Assembly (NCBI RefSeq): GCF_004364345.1
Contig: NZ_SOCA01000001.1
Span: 62,001 to 126,000 of the forward strand
DNA from: Prosthecobacter fusiformis
GTDB taxonomy: Bacteria; Verrucomicrobiota; Verrucomicrobiia; Verrucomicrobiales; Verrucomicrobiaceae
DNA: 64,000 bases
Reading direction: 5' to 3'
This document shows, in pieces, positions 38,101 through 46,900 of the stretch. Numbering within the stretch: the stretch's first letter is position 1; each line of letters opens with the position of its first letter. The notes beneath the pieces were generated by a model, which searched no databases, was not told the DNA's origin, and worked only from the letters and a program-made list of their open reading frames with translations. The translations under genes and the position numbers were made by a program.

Positions 38101-40244
38101 CCATACTGCGCCCATCCCTCCGACTGTTAGGTAAACCAGAACGCAAAGCACGAATAGCTCCTGATAGAGCCTGCTTGATCGTTTGGGACGAAGACAGACG
38201 CTGGACTGGGACGGCAAACATACAAGATCAAAGTGCCCCTAGTCCAGGCATTATTCTACCCGAAGGATGGACAGTCCTAAATATTACGGCAGCCAAGTAC
38301 CTTTTAGCCTACTCGGAATCCAGTAACAGTCTACAAGTGTGGGATGTGGCAATACCGGAGGCACCACTCTTCAAAGAAGAAATTAAGCTCTCTACAGACA
38401 TAAATATCCAACCCAGTCGCGACAACGCATTGGTCAATGTCGCAGGAGACCGCATCTTCATTGCAGATACTCTATCGAGGCTTTTTTGGCAGTTCGCTTT
38501 TGCCTCAAAAACCTGGACGTCACAGCCAGCAGAGCGTGTGCTCGACCTGCCTCATGGATGGATCTTACAATCCCACACTACTGAATCTGAAGACGAGGAT
38601 AGCCTTGCCAGTTCGATGGAGTACAAAGCGAGCATTGCCAAAGCCAGCACTCCAGACAAACCACTACATGTCAATCTGCGAAGCGGTTACACTCATTTAA
38701 AGGTTACACCCGATGGTCGTGGGTTGATAATTGTTTATCCGGAAACAAGCAAGTCCACTTCTGGCCGGAGGAACTCACAACTATTACTCAGGCACTATGA
38801 ACTGACTCCTGATGAAGGACTAAAGGATCCGCAAGAATGGCTCCTTAACGGGGATGCCGAAGTAGATGACATAATGACTTCTCCGGACTTGCGCTGGTGC
38901 ACTGCACTCATAAATGGCTCCACGCCTAAAATGTGGGACCTACGACTCCCTGCCAGCAATCAAAATAATGGCCGACCAGCGCTGCCCTTGGGAGAATGGA
39001 GCATCGGCAGCGACCAATACTACTTCAACGAAAATATTACCAAGCGGAAGGTCGCCATTATCCCTGAACGGCATGAACTGGTCATCGAAGGCGAGGACAA
39101 GGTATTCCATATACCTTTCTCAGAGTGGCGTCCTGGCACGACTCCAGAAGAGCTTGCTGATCGCATAAATTTCGCTGACCTAGTCTCCACTCTCACCAGT
39201 GAACAAGAGTTTCGCACCTCTATGCGTAGAAGTGGAGCCATCAGCAAAAAAATCATACCAGGCGAAGTCTTGCTTGAGCGCTATGGCAAAGACATGAGCA
39301 ACCAAAGTCTAGCCAAAGTCACGGCTTGGCTCATGAATGGCGGTTCGGTGCGCGAGCATCCCTTCACGACTCGGCCTATTGGTGACTGGATCGCCGAACG
39401 CCTGACCGCAGAAACCATCGATGATACGATACAAGCATATAGAGCCTCGCCCAGTGATCCAAAAGTATTGCGTGCTCTAGGCAAGCTCTTGTTTAAAGAA
39501 TCAGGCCATCAGTCCAGCTTTACCTCTGAGGCTTGCTTTACTTTTGCCAGAGAAAACTCTTCAGCCAGTGAGCACGCCGAGATTGACGCGGAGTGGGCTC
39601 AAGTATCCCAACACGGGGCCCTGCTCTTACTCGATAAGATCTTTCAAGGCACCGAATACTCTTCTTTCAGGACTTACAGTAAAATGAAGGTTCTGCAGCA
39701 AGTGCAGAAGAGGCTGGGCAGTCTTGGTTACTATCAAGGTGCGCCTGACGGCCGGACAGATAGTTTGAATCATGCCGCGATTGTTCAATGGCAGGCCTCC
39801 CGAGGTCAGCCGCCCACAGGATTGTTGTCAACGAATGACATAAAACAATTAGGAATGAATAATTTACTGGAGCAACATGCACCTGCCCTCGGCGGAAAGT
39901 GGCTTGGCACTTATTATTATGGGACCGATGAATCAGCTGCACAAAAACCGGTCGAGTTTAAGCTTACTATCCAGAACAATCACGGTGACTCTTGGTTCAC
40001 AGGTATTTACACAGAGCCATACTCTGGCTTCGGATCTCGTGGGCCTGACGGGCAGATGCATGGCTTAGTGTCAGGCTCTATCATTGATGAAAATGGCAAG
40101 ATGAAAATTCAATTCAACAAGACTTACCGTTATTTTCACCAACCTCCTATAGTTTACGAGGGCACGCTCAATCCAGATACAGGCAAAGCCTATGGCAATT
40201 GGGGCGGTAAGCGAGGAACGTTTACCTTGGAACGACAGCCTTAA
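35133..40244 (+). CDS. membrane-anchored STAND-type ATPase with peptidoglycan-binding domain
   Basis: This 1,703-residue protein begins with a novel-STAND/NACHT-like NTPase. The pre-Walker segment is RYPGTRAFQD ... RLFTGRDTEI, the Walker A motif is TSGTGKSS (K68), and the Walker B motif is VLVLDQFEDVF (D154). Winged-helix-like sequence follows to about residue 450. A transmembrane helix lies at about residues 458-480 (LYVGITITVAFALCIVAALW). The long region 490-1480 is beta-rich and propeller-like, but I see no clean WD40 signature. Residues about 1517-1572 form a PG_binding_1 domain (VQKRLGSLGYYQGAPDGRTD). The last about 120 residues form a beta-barrel-like domain (GGKWLGTYYYG ... GNWGGKRGTFTLE). 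The layout suggests an NTP-driven switch inside the cell with a sensor in the periplasm (inference). The gene is co-directional with CHAT and SIR2-like genes. Confidence 0.85.
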   Translation: MDTALPAPKSADTPLTVKVHRYPGTRAFQDKELDRRLFTGRDTEIRELCQRILSHRIVVLYATSGTGKSSLLKAGVFPELRARGYLPLDVRFDFSKECTLGTQLDKEVRRECARPEQAATLIDAPSDSPTFEHYFDQAEFWGTRGPMVPVLVLDQFEDVFKRHKDPKIAKQIAQAQAVLFKEIASLITSPRDMRLVLSLREDAIGTLLAMGHEIPGLTHHNLQLLPLSAENAIEAIKLPATKDFGKYNALYTPPFECDDDAVRPLTNWLAEKSRAVIKDTMRGEGGGVETFVLQIFCEHIEAHAIREIAAGRTGTFTTALFEGKGKKEAVLRDYYHGKLLRFLVSRTQEEADKLDLQQLENRWLLPRLANRFMFNPMRSWRVLNLLERDLLTSDGGRRPARRDEIMRLRGLQEWEVVWLEAQRLVRSEPFGGQNLLNLSHDQLAAAIHERSLLRFVRRQLYVGITITVAFALCIVAALWVHAAQIDAAKERIRADHEFALRTAAAEAALERAGEQTGMNALATLAAAVKTLPSDDTAFFHLVDAAMSEGISIPLGYRQLVKDPGAFDNGRKTEILPDVDGNHFGHLRGAKLEVISLLGSDEPRMIHIPPDLSKASFALGNGGKAVVAINKRSATKAAPGIGPSERPVTGKKMDLHIHQNGILPWPKTELPPISGDLHELMLSPRAHWLIMADRKKKNLLCCDLQGHPLPLPLGKKAGDVRWLCFPKQDDIVVAAIYDSGAAPDSEFQSTSAFVKRGDNSEWLPLKLKDVRVAEFSMNGGWLAVVHGHEISFFSRTNLNQDTSLATTQTFPLRQILPVEKEEPRTLNIQTLTFFENDQRMIVSGRMRSELDYTYTDELYYFSLRNEKWQVDFSTQTQKRDEESDLSSTKLRDLLIRRIEESTTQLDRPTRWQFDPSGRWASTPTQIIDLLGDRSPPFSYPWQSIQLEEEDRRPRMPPNLGNWLSPTLAPPPLLRLLEPSGAYADWRLGSVPILRPSLRLLGKPERKARIAPDRACLIVWDEDRRWTGTANIQDQSAPSPGIILPEGWTVLNITAAKYLLAYSESSNSLQVWDVAIPEAPLFKEEIKLSTDINIQPSRDNALVNVAGDRIFIADTLSRLFWQFAFASKTWTSQPAERVLDLPHGWILQSHTTESEDEDSLASSMEYKASIAKASTPDKPLHVNLRSGYTHLKVTPDGRGLIIVYPETSKSTSGRRNSQLLLRHYELTPDEGLKDPQEWLLNGDAEVDDIMTSPDLRWCTALINGSTPKMWDLRLPASNQNNGRPALPLGEWSIGSDQYYFNENITKRKVAIIPERHELVIEGEDKVFHIPFSEWRPGTTPEELADRINFADLVSTLTSEQEFRTSMRRSGAISKKIIPGEVLLERYGKDMSNQSLAKVTAWLMNGGSVREHPFTTRPIGDWIAERLTAETIDDTIQAYRASPSDPKVLRALGKLLFKESGHQSSFTSEACFTFARENSSASEHAEIDAEWAQVSQHGALLLLDKIFQGTEYSSFRTYSKMKVLQQVQKRLGSLGYYQGAPDGRTDSLNHAAIVQWQASRGQPPTGLLSTNDIKQLGMNNLLEQHAPALGGKWLGTYYYGTDESAAQKPVEFKLTIQNNHGDSWFTGIYTEPYSGFGSRGPDGQMHGLVSGSIIDENGKMKIQFNKTYRYFHQPPIVYEGTLNPDTGKAYGNWGGKRGTFTLERQP

Positions 40245-40260
40245 CATCAGTCAGCCTGCC

Positions 40261-40974
40261 ATGAAACACATTTGGATCATCACTCTCTTCGGTCTTGTGA
40301 GCTGCCACAGACCTTCCCTGACTGAGCTTCCGCAACAAGGCAGCGCGATGCAGGGACGGATCATCGTTTCCGGTTTCGAACCTTTTGACGGAAGGAGGAG
40401 GAATGCGTCTTATCAAATAGCCCAACTAGTCGCAAAAGCCGGGACGGGGCGAGATATCACCGTTTTGGAAGTTCCCGTTCACTGGGGCGCACCAGAAAAG
40501 GCTCTGGCCTCGCAAAAGGCGAGGCCATGGACCCTGTGGCTAGCCTTCGGAGAAGGCACTAACATCTTCCAGATTGAAACTGTCGCAAACAATAGGCGTA
40601 TCAACACGGAGGATAACAACGATCAAAAGCCGTCTCAAGCGCAGATGATAAAAGGTGCGCCAGAAAAGCTAACCTCTCTCTTCCCTGCAGCTGCATTATG
40701 TGACGCCTTAGTTAAACGGGGTCTGCCCGTCCGCGTCTCCGTCGAAGCGGGAAATTACCTCTGTGAAGAAATGTTATTCAACCTCCTACACTCTCAGGCA
40801 GAGGTGCCTGGTCCGGCACCCGTAGTCCTCTTTATTCACACGCCGGTGCTCGGAGCCAAAGTCAAGATGCCTGATGGCAGCGAGCGCCTGATGAACGAAG
40901 ATCTCTTGGGGAAATTCGCTGCCGCTATTCTTCCGGCTATCGAGGAGTCGCTGCTAAACTCAGTTGAACCTTAA
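40261..40974 (+). CDS. pyroglutamyl-peptidase I-like lipoprotein
   Basis: This 237-residue member of peptidase family C15 has all three catalytic positions: E106 (FQIETVANN), C168 (VEAGNYLCEE) and H193 (VLFIHTPV). The family's N-terminal GFEPFDGRRRNAS motif is also present. Unlike ordinary cytoplasmic Pcp it begins with a lipoprotein signal, MKHIWIITLFGLVSC, with the lipobox Cys at 15, so it should be anchored at a membrane and act outside the cytoplasm. It would remove N-terminal pyroglutamate from peptides. I chose the ATG at 40261, 16 bases after the STAND gene's stop, because it starts the signal. Its position between the STAND and caspase genes suggests a role in the same system, but it could be a passenger. 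Confidence 0.85.
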   Translation: MKHIWIITLFGLVSCHRPSLTELPQQGSAMQGRIIVSGFEPFDGRRRNASYQIAQLVAKAGTGRDITVLEVPVHWGAPEKALASQKARPWTLWLAFGEGTNIFQIETVANNRRINTEDNNDQKPSQAQMIKGAPEKLTSLFPAAALCDALVKRGLPVRVSVEAGNYLCEEMLFNLLHSQAEVPGPAPVVLFIHTPVLGAKVKMPDGSERLMNEDLLGKFAAAILPAIEESLLNSVEP

Positions 40975-41072
40975 GCACGCCAAGCGAAAATCACCCTTGC
41001 TATCATGAATGATTTGCTTAACGTTACCAACTGAATGTCACGTATGTGGAGTCATAATGATTGTTTACAAAG

Positions 41073-42926
41073 ATGAAGCGGGCAGCCATCATCATCGGTG
41101 TCGACAGGACCGGAGGCATGCCCCCCCTGAGAGACGCTGCCAAAGGTGCCCGACGTTTTGAAGACTGGGCACTGAGCCAAAAATTTGATTCTATACATGT
41201 TTTCACCGACGAGGACGACAGCGTCGTGGAAGTGGGGGCAATTAAGAGGGCCATCAAAAAGATGGTTGATACTGGCACCTTTGAGCAACTTGTGATCTAT
41301 TTCGCGGGCCATGGCGTGAACATCGGCTATGGCGAGTATTGGTTGCTATCTGACGCGCCTGGAGACCCACAGGCGGCAGTCAATATCCGCAGCAGTACAT
41401 GGCAGGCCGAATACTCCGGCATTCCACACACCATCTTCATTTCCGATGCCTGCCGTACAGCTGCTGAAGGAGGAACAACCCAGAGGGTGACTGGCAGTGA
41501 AATTTTTCCTAACGACGGAGTCGGTGGGTTAGCAAAGCCAGTAGATATTTTTTATGCCTGTACGTTGGGACGTCCGGCACTTGAGATCCGGGATCGGAAT
41601 GTGGCGGCAGGCGCATTTACAGCTTTGTATACCAGTGCATTTCTTGATGTATTGCAGGGCAAGCACGCTGAACTCCTGGAATGGAAAAAGGAGGCAGGCA
41701 AGTCCGTTGCCTACGTACGACCAAGGCCGCTGAAACCTCATCTAACCGCAGAGGTACCACGTCGTATCACCCAACTCAAATTGCAGGCAACCGCGATCCA
41801 GGAGCCGGACGCGCGGATCGTTTCGGATGACACCGCCTGGATCGCACGACTTACCGAAGAGGAAGGGTTTACACCGCCTAGGCCAACAGCATTTTCAATA
41901 CCCATACGGAGAAGCAATGCATATCGCGCAGGGGTGAAGCCCGCATTAGCTCCTGTCACAGCAGCTTCAGCGGCATGCATTCTGTTGCGGTCAGTGCTGA
42001 AAGACGGCATCCAAGGTATCATGACAGCCTCGGAGCCCCCGGAACTGATCACTCGACGCCGCACCCGTAGCCCGAAACTCACCACTCTCGATAAGGACTC
42101 GGTGGCATGCGTCGCTACATTGAACTCCCTAGCGAGGAAAGCTGCGATCCCATTCGGGCCACCCCATCAAGAGACCCATTGCGGCTTCAAAATTCGGGGT
42201 GCCAAATTTGTCAAAGCTTGGTGCAACGGATCAATCGCAGAGGTCATAGACCAGCCTGGTGATTTGATTCGTATGCACAATGTTCCAACCCCAAGCACTA
42301 GCGTTCTACTGGAGTTGGAGAATGGAACAGGCATGTTGCTGCCAGCCATTCCCGGATTCCTCGCCGGTCTCACGGTAGAGGATGGGGAATTGATAGACGT
42401 AGCCTATGAACCCTCCGATAACACCTCACGTTGGGATACTTACCGCCAACACGCTGCAGATCTGCGGGCACTTCGTGCGGTAGCTTCATCTGCTACCCGG
42501 AGCGGTGTGTTTCGGCTGGAGAATGAAGACGCACTGGAAATCATGCATCGGATGCAGCATTTCAAAAGTGTTGATCCCTCGCTAGCCATCTATGCCACCT
42601 ATGCCTATCATGACATTCGTCTCCGCGAGCTCATCCAGCAAATAAGCAATTCTATGAGGGACGATCTTGGAGCCCGCTTGTTCGATATTGCCTTGCTTGC
42701 TGGTGAACTTCACAAAGTCCAAATCGGCGCATCCAAAGATCAGGCTCTCATCTCCCCATTCCCTCTGCTCGCTCAAGGTTGGGCACTCCTCGCCGCCCAG
42801 GCAGTTACCTTGCCGGACGCCCTCAAGGACATTCAATGCTCCCTCCTGCCTTCGGTCTGGACGCTGTTTAACCCCGAAGGAGTGAGAAAAATCCAAACTG
42901 CCATAGAACAACGAGAAATTATATGA
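41073..42926 (+). CDS. caspase-like (C14 family) protease with long C-terminal region
   Basis: This 617-residue protein has an N-terminal caspase-fold domain. AAIIIGVDRTGGMPPL forms the first strand, the catalytic His is H80 (LVIYFAGHG), and the catalytic Cys is C127 (IFISDACRTA). A substrate-loop region (IFYACTLGRPALEI) follows. Residues about 270-617 are an all-cytoplasmic C-terminal region with no domain I recognise; its end contains DPSLAIYATYAYHDIRLREL, which may be a helical regulatory module. A TTG codon at 41061 would be an alternative start. The stop overlaps the next gene by four bases (ATGA), so the two are translationally coupled. Such proteases act as executioners in bacterial suicide systems (family knowledge); the target and trigger here are unknown. 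Confidence 0.85.
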   Translation: MKRAAIIIGVDRTGGMPPLRDAAKGARRFEDWALSQKFDSIHVFTDEDDSVVEVGAIKRAIKKMVDTGTFEQLVIYFAGHGVNIGYGEYWLLSDAPGDPQAAVNIRSSTWQAEYSGIPHTIFISDACRTAAEGGTTQRVTGSEIFPNDGVGGLAKPVDIFYACTLGRPALEIRDRNVAAGAFTALYTSAFLDVLQGKHAELLEWKKEAGKSVAYVRPRPLKPHLTAEVPRRITQLKLQATAIQEPDARIVSDDTAWIARLTEEEGFTPPRPTAFSIPIRRSNAYRAGVKPALAPVTAASAACILLRSVLKDGIQGIMTASEPPELITRRRTRSPKLTTLDKDSVACVATLNSLARKAAIPFGPPHQETHCGFKIRGAKFVKAWCNGSIAEVIDQPGDLIRMHNVPTPSTSVLLELENGTGMLLPAIPGFLAGLTVEDGELIDVAYEPSDNTSRWDTYRQHAADLRALRAVASSATRSGVFRLENEDALEIMHRMQHFKSVDPSLAIYATYAYHDIRLRELIQQISNSMRDDLGARLFDIALLAGELHKVQIGASKDQALISPFPLLAQGWALLAAQAVTLPDALKDIQCSLLPSVWTLFNPEGVRKIQTAIEQREII

Positions 42927-43801
42927 AACGTAAGCTCATTTTCATCCACGGTCGGTCACAGCAATTCAAAGACTCCATCCAGCTGAAAGCCGAATGGATT
43001 TCTGCATGGAAAAAAGGCCTCAAATTGAATGGCCTGGAATTGCCCATGGAGGAAACAGATATCGCCTTCCCCTATTATGGTCAGACTCTCCATGACCTAG
43101 TAGAAAGATCCCCAGAAGTCGCTGAAATTATCATACGAGGTGCCGAAGAAGATGCCGCCAAGAAAGCGTTCGTCCGATCCGTCATCGAAGAGATCAAAAA
43201 GGCCAAGATCACCGATGAGCAGCTCGAAACGATCGTCGGCAGCGACGTAGTTGAGCGCGGCCCCCTCAATTGGCCCTGGGTCCGTGGCGTCCTACAAGCT
43301 GTCGATAAATACATCCCAGGCGGCAGTGGCAGCAGTATTGCGCTTGCCACCAACGACGTATACCAATACCTCAATAGCTCTGGCATTCGCGACTCTATTG
43401 AATCCGGCGTGCTCAAGGCCATTAGTCCCGGTATTGAGACAGTGGTCGTCAGCCACTCCCTTGGCACGGTCGTGGCCTACAACCTCTTGCGCCGTGAGGG
43501 AGAGTCCCGCGAATGGAAGGTACCACTCTTTGTAACCTTGGGATCCCCTCTCGCTGTGACTGCAATTAAAAAGGCCCTGCGTCCCATAGGCCATCCATCC
43601 TGCGTCTCTAAATGGTACAATGCTATGGACCCACGCGACATCGTGTCCCTGCGACCACTGGACGAAGATCATTTCGACATCTCCCCCTCCATCGAGAACC
43701 ACCTCGAGGTCAACAATCACACCGATAATCGCCACGGCATCGCTGGCTATCTGGACGATAAACAAGTGGCCAAACGCATCTACGATGCATTGGTCGCATG
43801 A
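42923..43801 (+). CDS. alpha/beta-hydrolase (lipase/esterase-like) coupled to the caspase
   Basis: This 292-residue cytoplasmic hydrolase starts with KLIFIHGRSQ (oxyanion-hole strand). The nucleophile elbow is VVVSHSLGTVVAYNLL with S179; the first glycine of G-x-S-x-G is Ser here. An acid residue is likely in NAMDPRDIVSLRPLD, and a His lies in NRHGIAGYLDD. The first 150 residues include an insertion rich in charged helices (AEEDAAKKAFVRSVIEEIKK) that may form a lid or a binding surface. The gene overlaps the caspase gene by four bases, so the hydrolase is probably a partner or second effector. Membrane lipids or an ester signal are possible substrates (inference). A 181-base convergent gap follows, with no clear terminator. 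Confidence 0.82.
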   Translation: MKRKLIFIHGRSQQFKDSIQLKAEWISAWKKGLKLNGLELPMEETDIAFPYYGQTLHDLVERSPEVAEIIIRGAEEDAAKKAFVRSVIEEIKKAKITDEQLETIVGSDVVERGPLNWPWVRGVLQAVDKYIPGGSGSSIALATNDVYQYLNSSGIRDSIESGVLKAISPGIETVVVSHSLGTVVAYNLLRREGESREWKVPLFVTLGSPLAVTAIKKALRPIGHPSCVSKWYNAMDPRDIVSLRPLDEDHFDISPSIENHLEVNNHTDNRHGIAGYLDDKQVAKRIYDALVA

Positions 43802-43982
43802 CTTAAGTTGACAACTCTTCTGGGTTTTATATTTTACGGTTCATGATGTCTGTGCTGTGTTTCAGCGCACTTCGGACTTATAACTCTTGGTGCAGTTCTC
43901 AAATGCAGGCCTCCTCTCAAAGTTTCTTTTATTATTTGCAAAGAAGGAGCTCTGGCAGGAGGCCGCAGCTTATACGATCTAG

Positions 43983-46900
43983 TTACCGCAGAACAAATCG
44001 TGGAGCCCATACTGACGCTTTCCAGAAAGAATCTACCGATTTTGTGAAGTCGCAATCAAAGCACTTCCAGAACCATCCAGAAGTAATAGCCTGAATAGTC
44101 CAACTTTCTTGAACCAAAAGGCACTCGGAAACTAACCTTGATGAATATATGTCGCTCGGTTCTGAATAAAATTGTTGCCCAAGATTAAGCGGATCCATGA
44201 TAGGTAAGGCATCTGCATATGTTTTTTTCTCTTTCGTGAAACGCAACTCCACCCGGCAAACCCTGAACCCACCCAGCCACAAAGGAAATACAACACAAGA
44301 TCTAGATTTACTCACCATCACACCAGCAGAGTTGGCATGATTTTCCTTTGTATCCCAAGTCGAAGCCCAAGCCTCCCACGAATCATTAGTGGTGTTGATG
44401 ACTTGACTAAAATTGTGAAGCGCAGTTCCTGAGCCATCAATTAGAGAAATATAAGGAACATTTGGAAACATTTGCTGAAGCCATTCTTCCAAAGAACGCA
44501 TTATCTGAATAGTATGCTTAGCATTCCGTGCAGAGACGCCAAAAATAGCAAGGCTAAGACTTGAAAACCACAAAGACTTAACCATATCCTTTGTTATTAC
44601 TCCGTTTGCAAAATCCAGTGAAATACAGCCCCGCGTTTTCCCATGCCTTCCAACCCAGACAACGGGGACAGTAATCCCGGAGGCAACTTCCTCTAGAGCG
44701 TGGACAGGACAAAGATAATGCGGAGGATTATCTTTAGCATCAAAAGAGATAACCCCCGGAGAATGATCCCCCAGTCCGATTCCAGTCATTCCATCTATGC
44801 AAAACCACCCCATGCAGCGTTGAGTTCTTGCAATCTCGTGGTCATCCCATCCCTGCCTGCGGTTCGCAATAGCATGATAAGCAAGTAATTTAAGGAACAG
44901 ACTTCCATGCCCTCTTTCCACGACAATTCTTAGGCTGACATGGACAGGTTTTTGACATTCAAGCTGACTTGGTCTCCTTGCTTCAAACACCGCCACAATG
45001 TCTTGTAAGCACGAATCAAGCCACTTTCTGTTTACTGCACTTGCTCCAAGCCTTGCGGTAAGCCTCTTAAAAGCTCCTAGTTGTTGGCTATCATTCTCTA
45101 ACTGGGTAGGCGGGTAATTTTCAACGATTTTATCAATTGATTGCTCTAACAACTTCCCGACTGCTCTATTTCTAGAGTTAGAAATCTGAGGCTGTTCACG
45201 ATGTCGGGTGTGGCGGTCAAAAATATTGGCAACAGATTGCACTAATAAGTGAAGCATTGTCTCATCTGCTTCGACAAATGGCCTTTGGCTGTCTCCACGG
45301 ACGAGTCGAACAACACCGACGACTCGACCCTTTCTAGTTACAGACGCTGCCAATATTCTTCGATGAGCAGTCCTAGTAGGAGCACCAGCCTCACGAAGGC
45401 GATTTTGAGGAATGATCCGAATCTTCCTTTCCAATCCATTCACTATACATTTAACAATCTCGCGAGCGTCGGGCACGTTGTGCTTCCGAAGACTGCATCC
45501 AATATTAGCTCCAACAAACGGAGTTATCGCTTGATACAGTGGAATACGTTTATGGTCATAAACAATCGGTTGAGGTTCCTCTAAATCATAAGCTTTGTCC
45601 CCTGGGTTTCCAATGAGACCGGAAGTCGAAACGCAGACCAATTTATTTTGAACTTTCATGAAGACCGAACACCACTCAGAATTGAGGCATTCAGAACAAA
45701 CCTGCCTAATTTGCTCAAACTCATCAAAATTTTTAACACTACTTTCTTGTAGGCGCGAATAAAGAGTAGCCAATGCTATTCGAGCCTGAATTTTACGGAT
45801 TGAATCAATAAATCCGCCAATTAAGGTGGCAAGTCCCGTAACGACTGCGTTTGAAAATACGTGATCAAGCGCGAAGTCACCCTGTCCCTGCTCGTGTTTA
45901 AAAGAGTACACAGTCAATACTCCTTCAACAACTTGCTCACTCGCATTAGGGGATGCTATCTCGTAGATGGGCGTTGCAATTATACGGCTAACCTCCATTC
46001 TGCCCGCTTTATTAGGGCGTCGAAACTCTTGGAAATCATCGACTGAGCCACGTAATACTCGACCATGCGCCGTATCACGAGCTATTCGTCCGACTAAGCT
46101 TTCTACGGGAAGAGTTGATTCGGCGATATATTCATAATCGAACTTGGATGTCCCTTTGACATACAAACACTCTTTTATCTGATCAAAGTGCCAGATAGTG
46201 CAACTCGCACTAGTTCCAAAACTACCAGTCTGTGCAGCAGAAGCTATCTGAGCGCATAGCTTGTTTAATAGCTCAGTTCTATCCCATTTGTGGCATTCGG
46301 GATTCCAGCCATACATTGAATGAACCCCCTCAGAGCTCCGAAGAACCTGGATCCCTGGTGCTAATGCAGCAGCGGCAGATTCAACCTCACTTACCTGAAC
46401 TGCAGCAAAAGCTCCTGGGTATCTAGCCTCCAGATTCAAGACGCCAATCAACTCGAACTCCATTTCGACCGGACAGGAAGCCCCATTTGAAGCAGCGGGA
46501 CTTGGGCAGTATATTGGCACCACGACCTCGGACTTTGTGGAAGGTATAGTTTTACGATAAATATAATTTGAAAGATGTGTCTCCGGCTGCACCAATTTAC
46601 GGTCCTTGTCTGTAATATCACGAACGTTGTTGATCAAGTACGATTGCCCGGTTGCAGCGACGTGACCTACAATACCCTCTCCAGTCACAGCTATCTTCCT
46701 CTCGATTTTAGGATATGGTACATTAAAGGCAATATCACAAACTAATCTACGTGAACCCTCATCACTGTAGCCGTGAATTGATGGAGGATCTTTCACAATG
46801 AATAACATTCCTGCAGTTGCTCCAAACCGTTCGGTTATTGCCGCCACTTGCGCTTTCAGCCGGTCCTTGGCACTCTGAATAGCCTCCAGCTTCATTGATT

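Noticed and set aside
36600-39600. WD40 propeller repeats in the STAND protein
   Set aside because: The region is beta-rich and propeller-like, but I found no regular GH...WD spacing, so I did not name WD40 repeats.
43802-43982. A terminator hairpin in the convergent gap (GTGCTG ... CAGCGCAC)
   Set aside because: The stem is short and bulged and no T-run follows, so it is not supportable as an intrinsic terminator.
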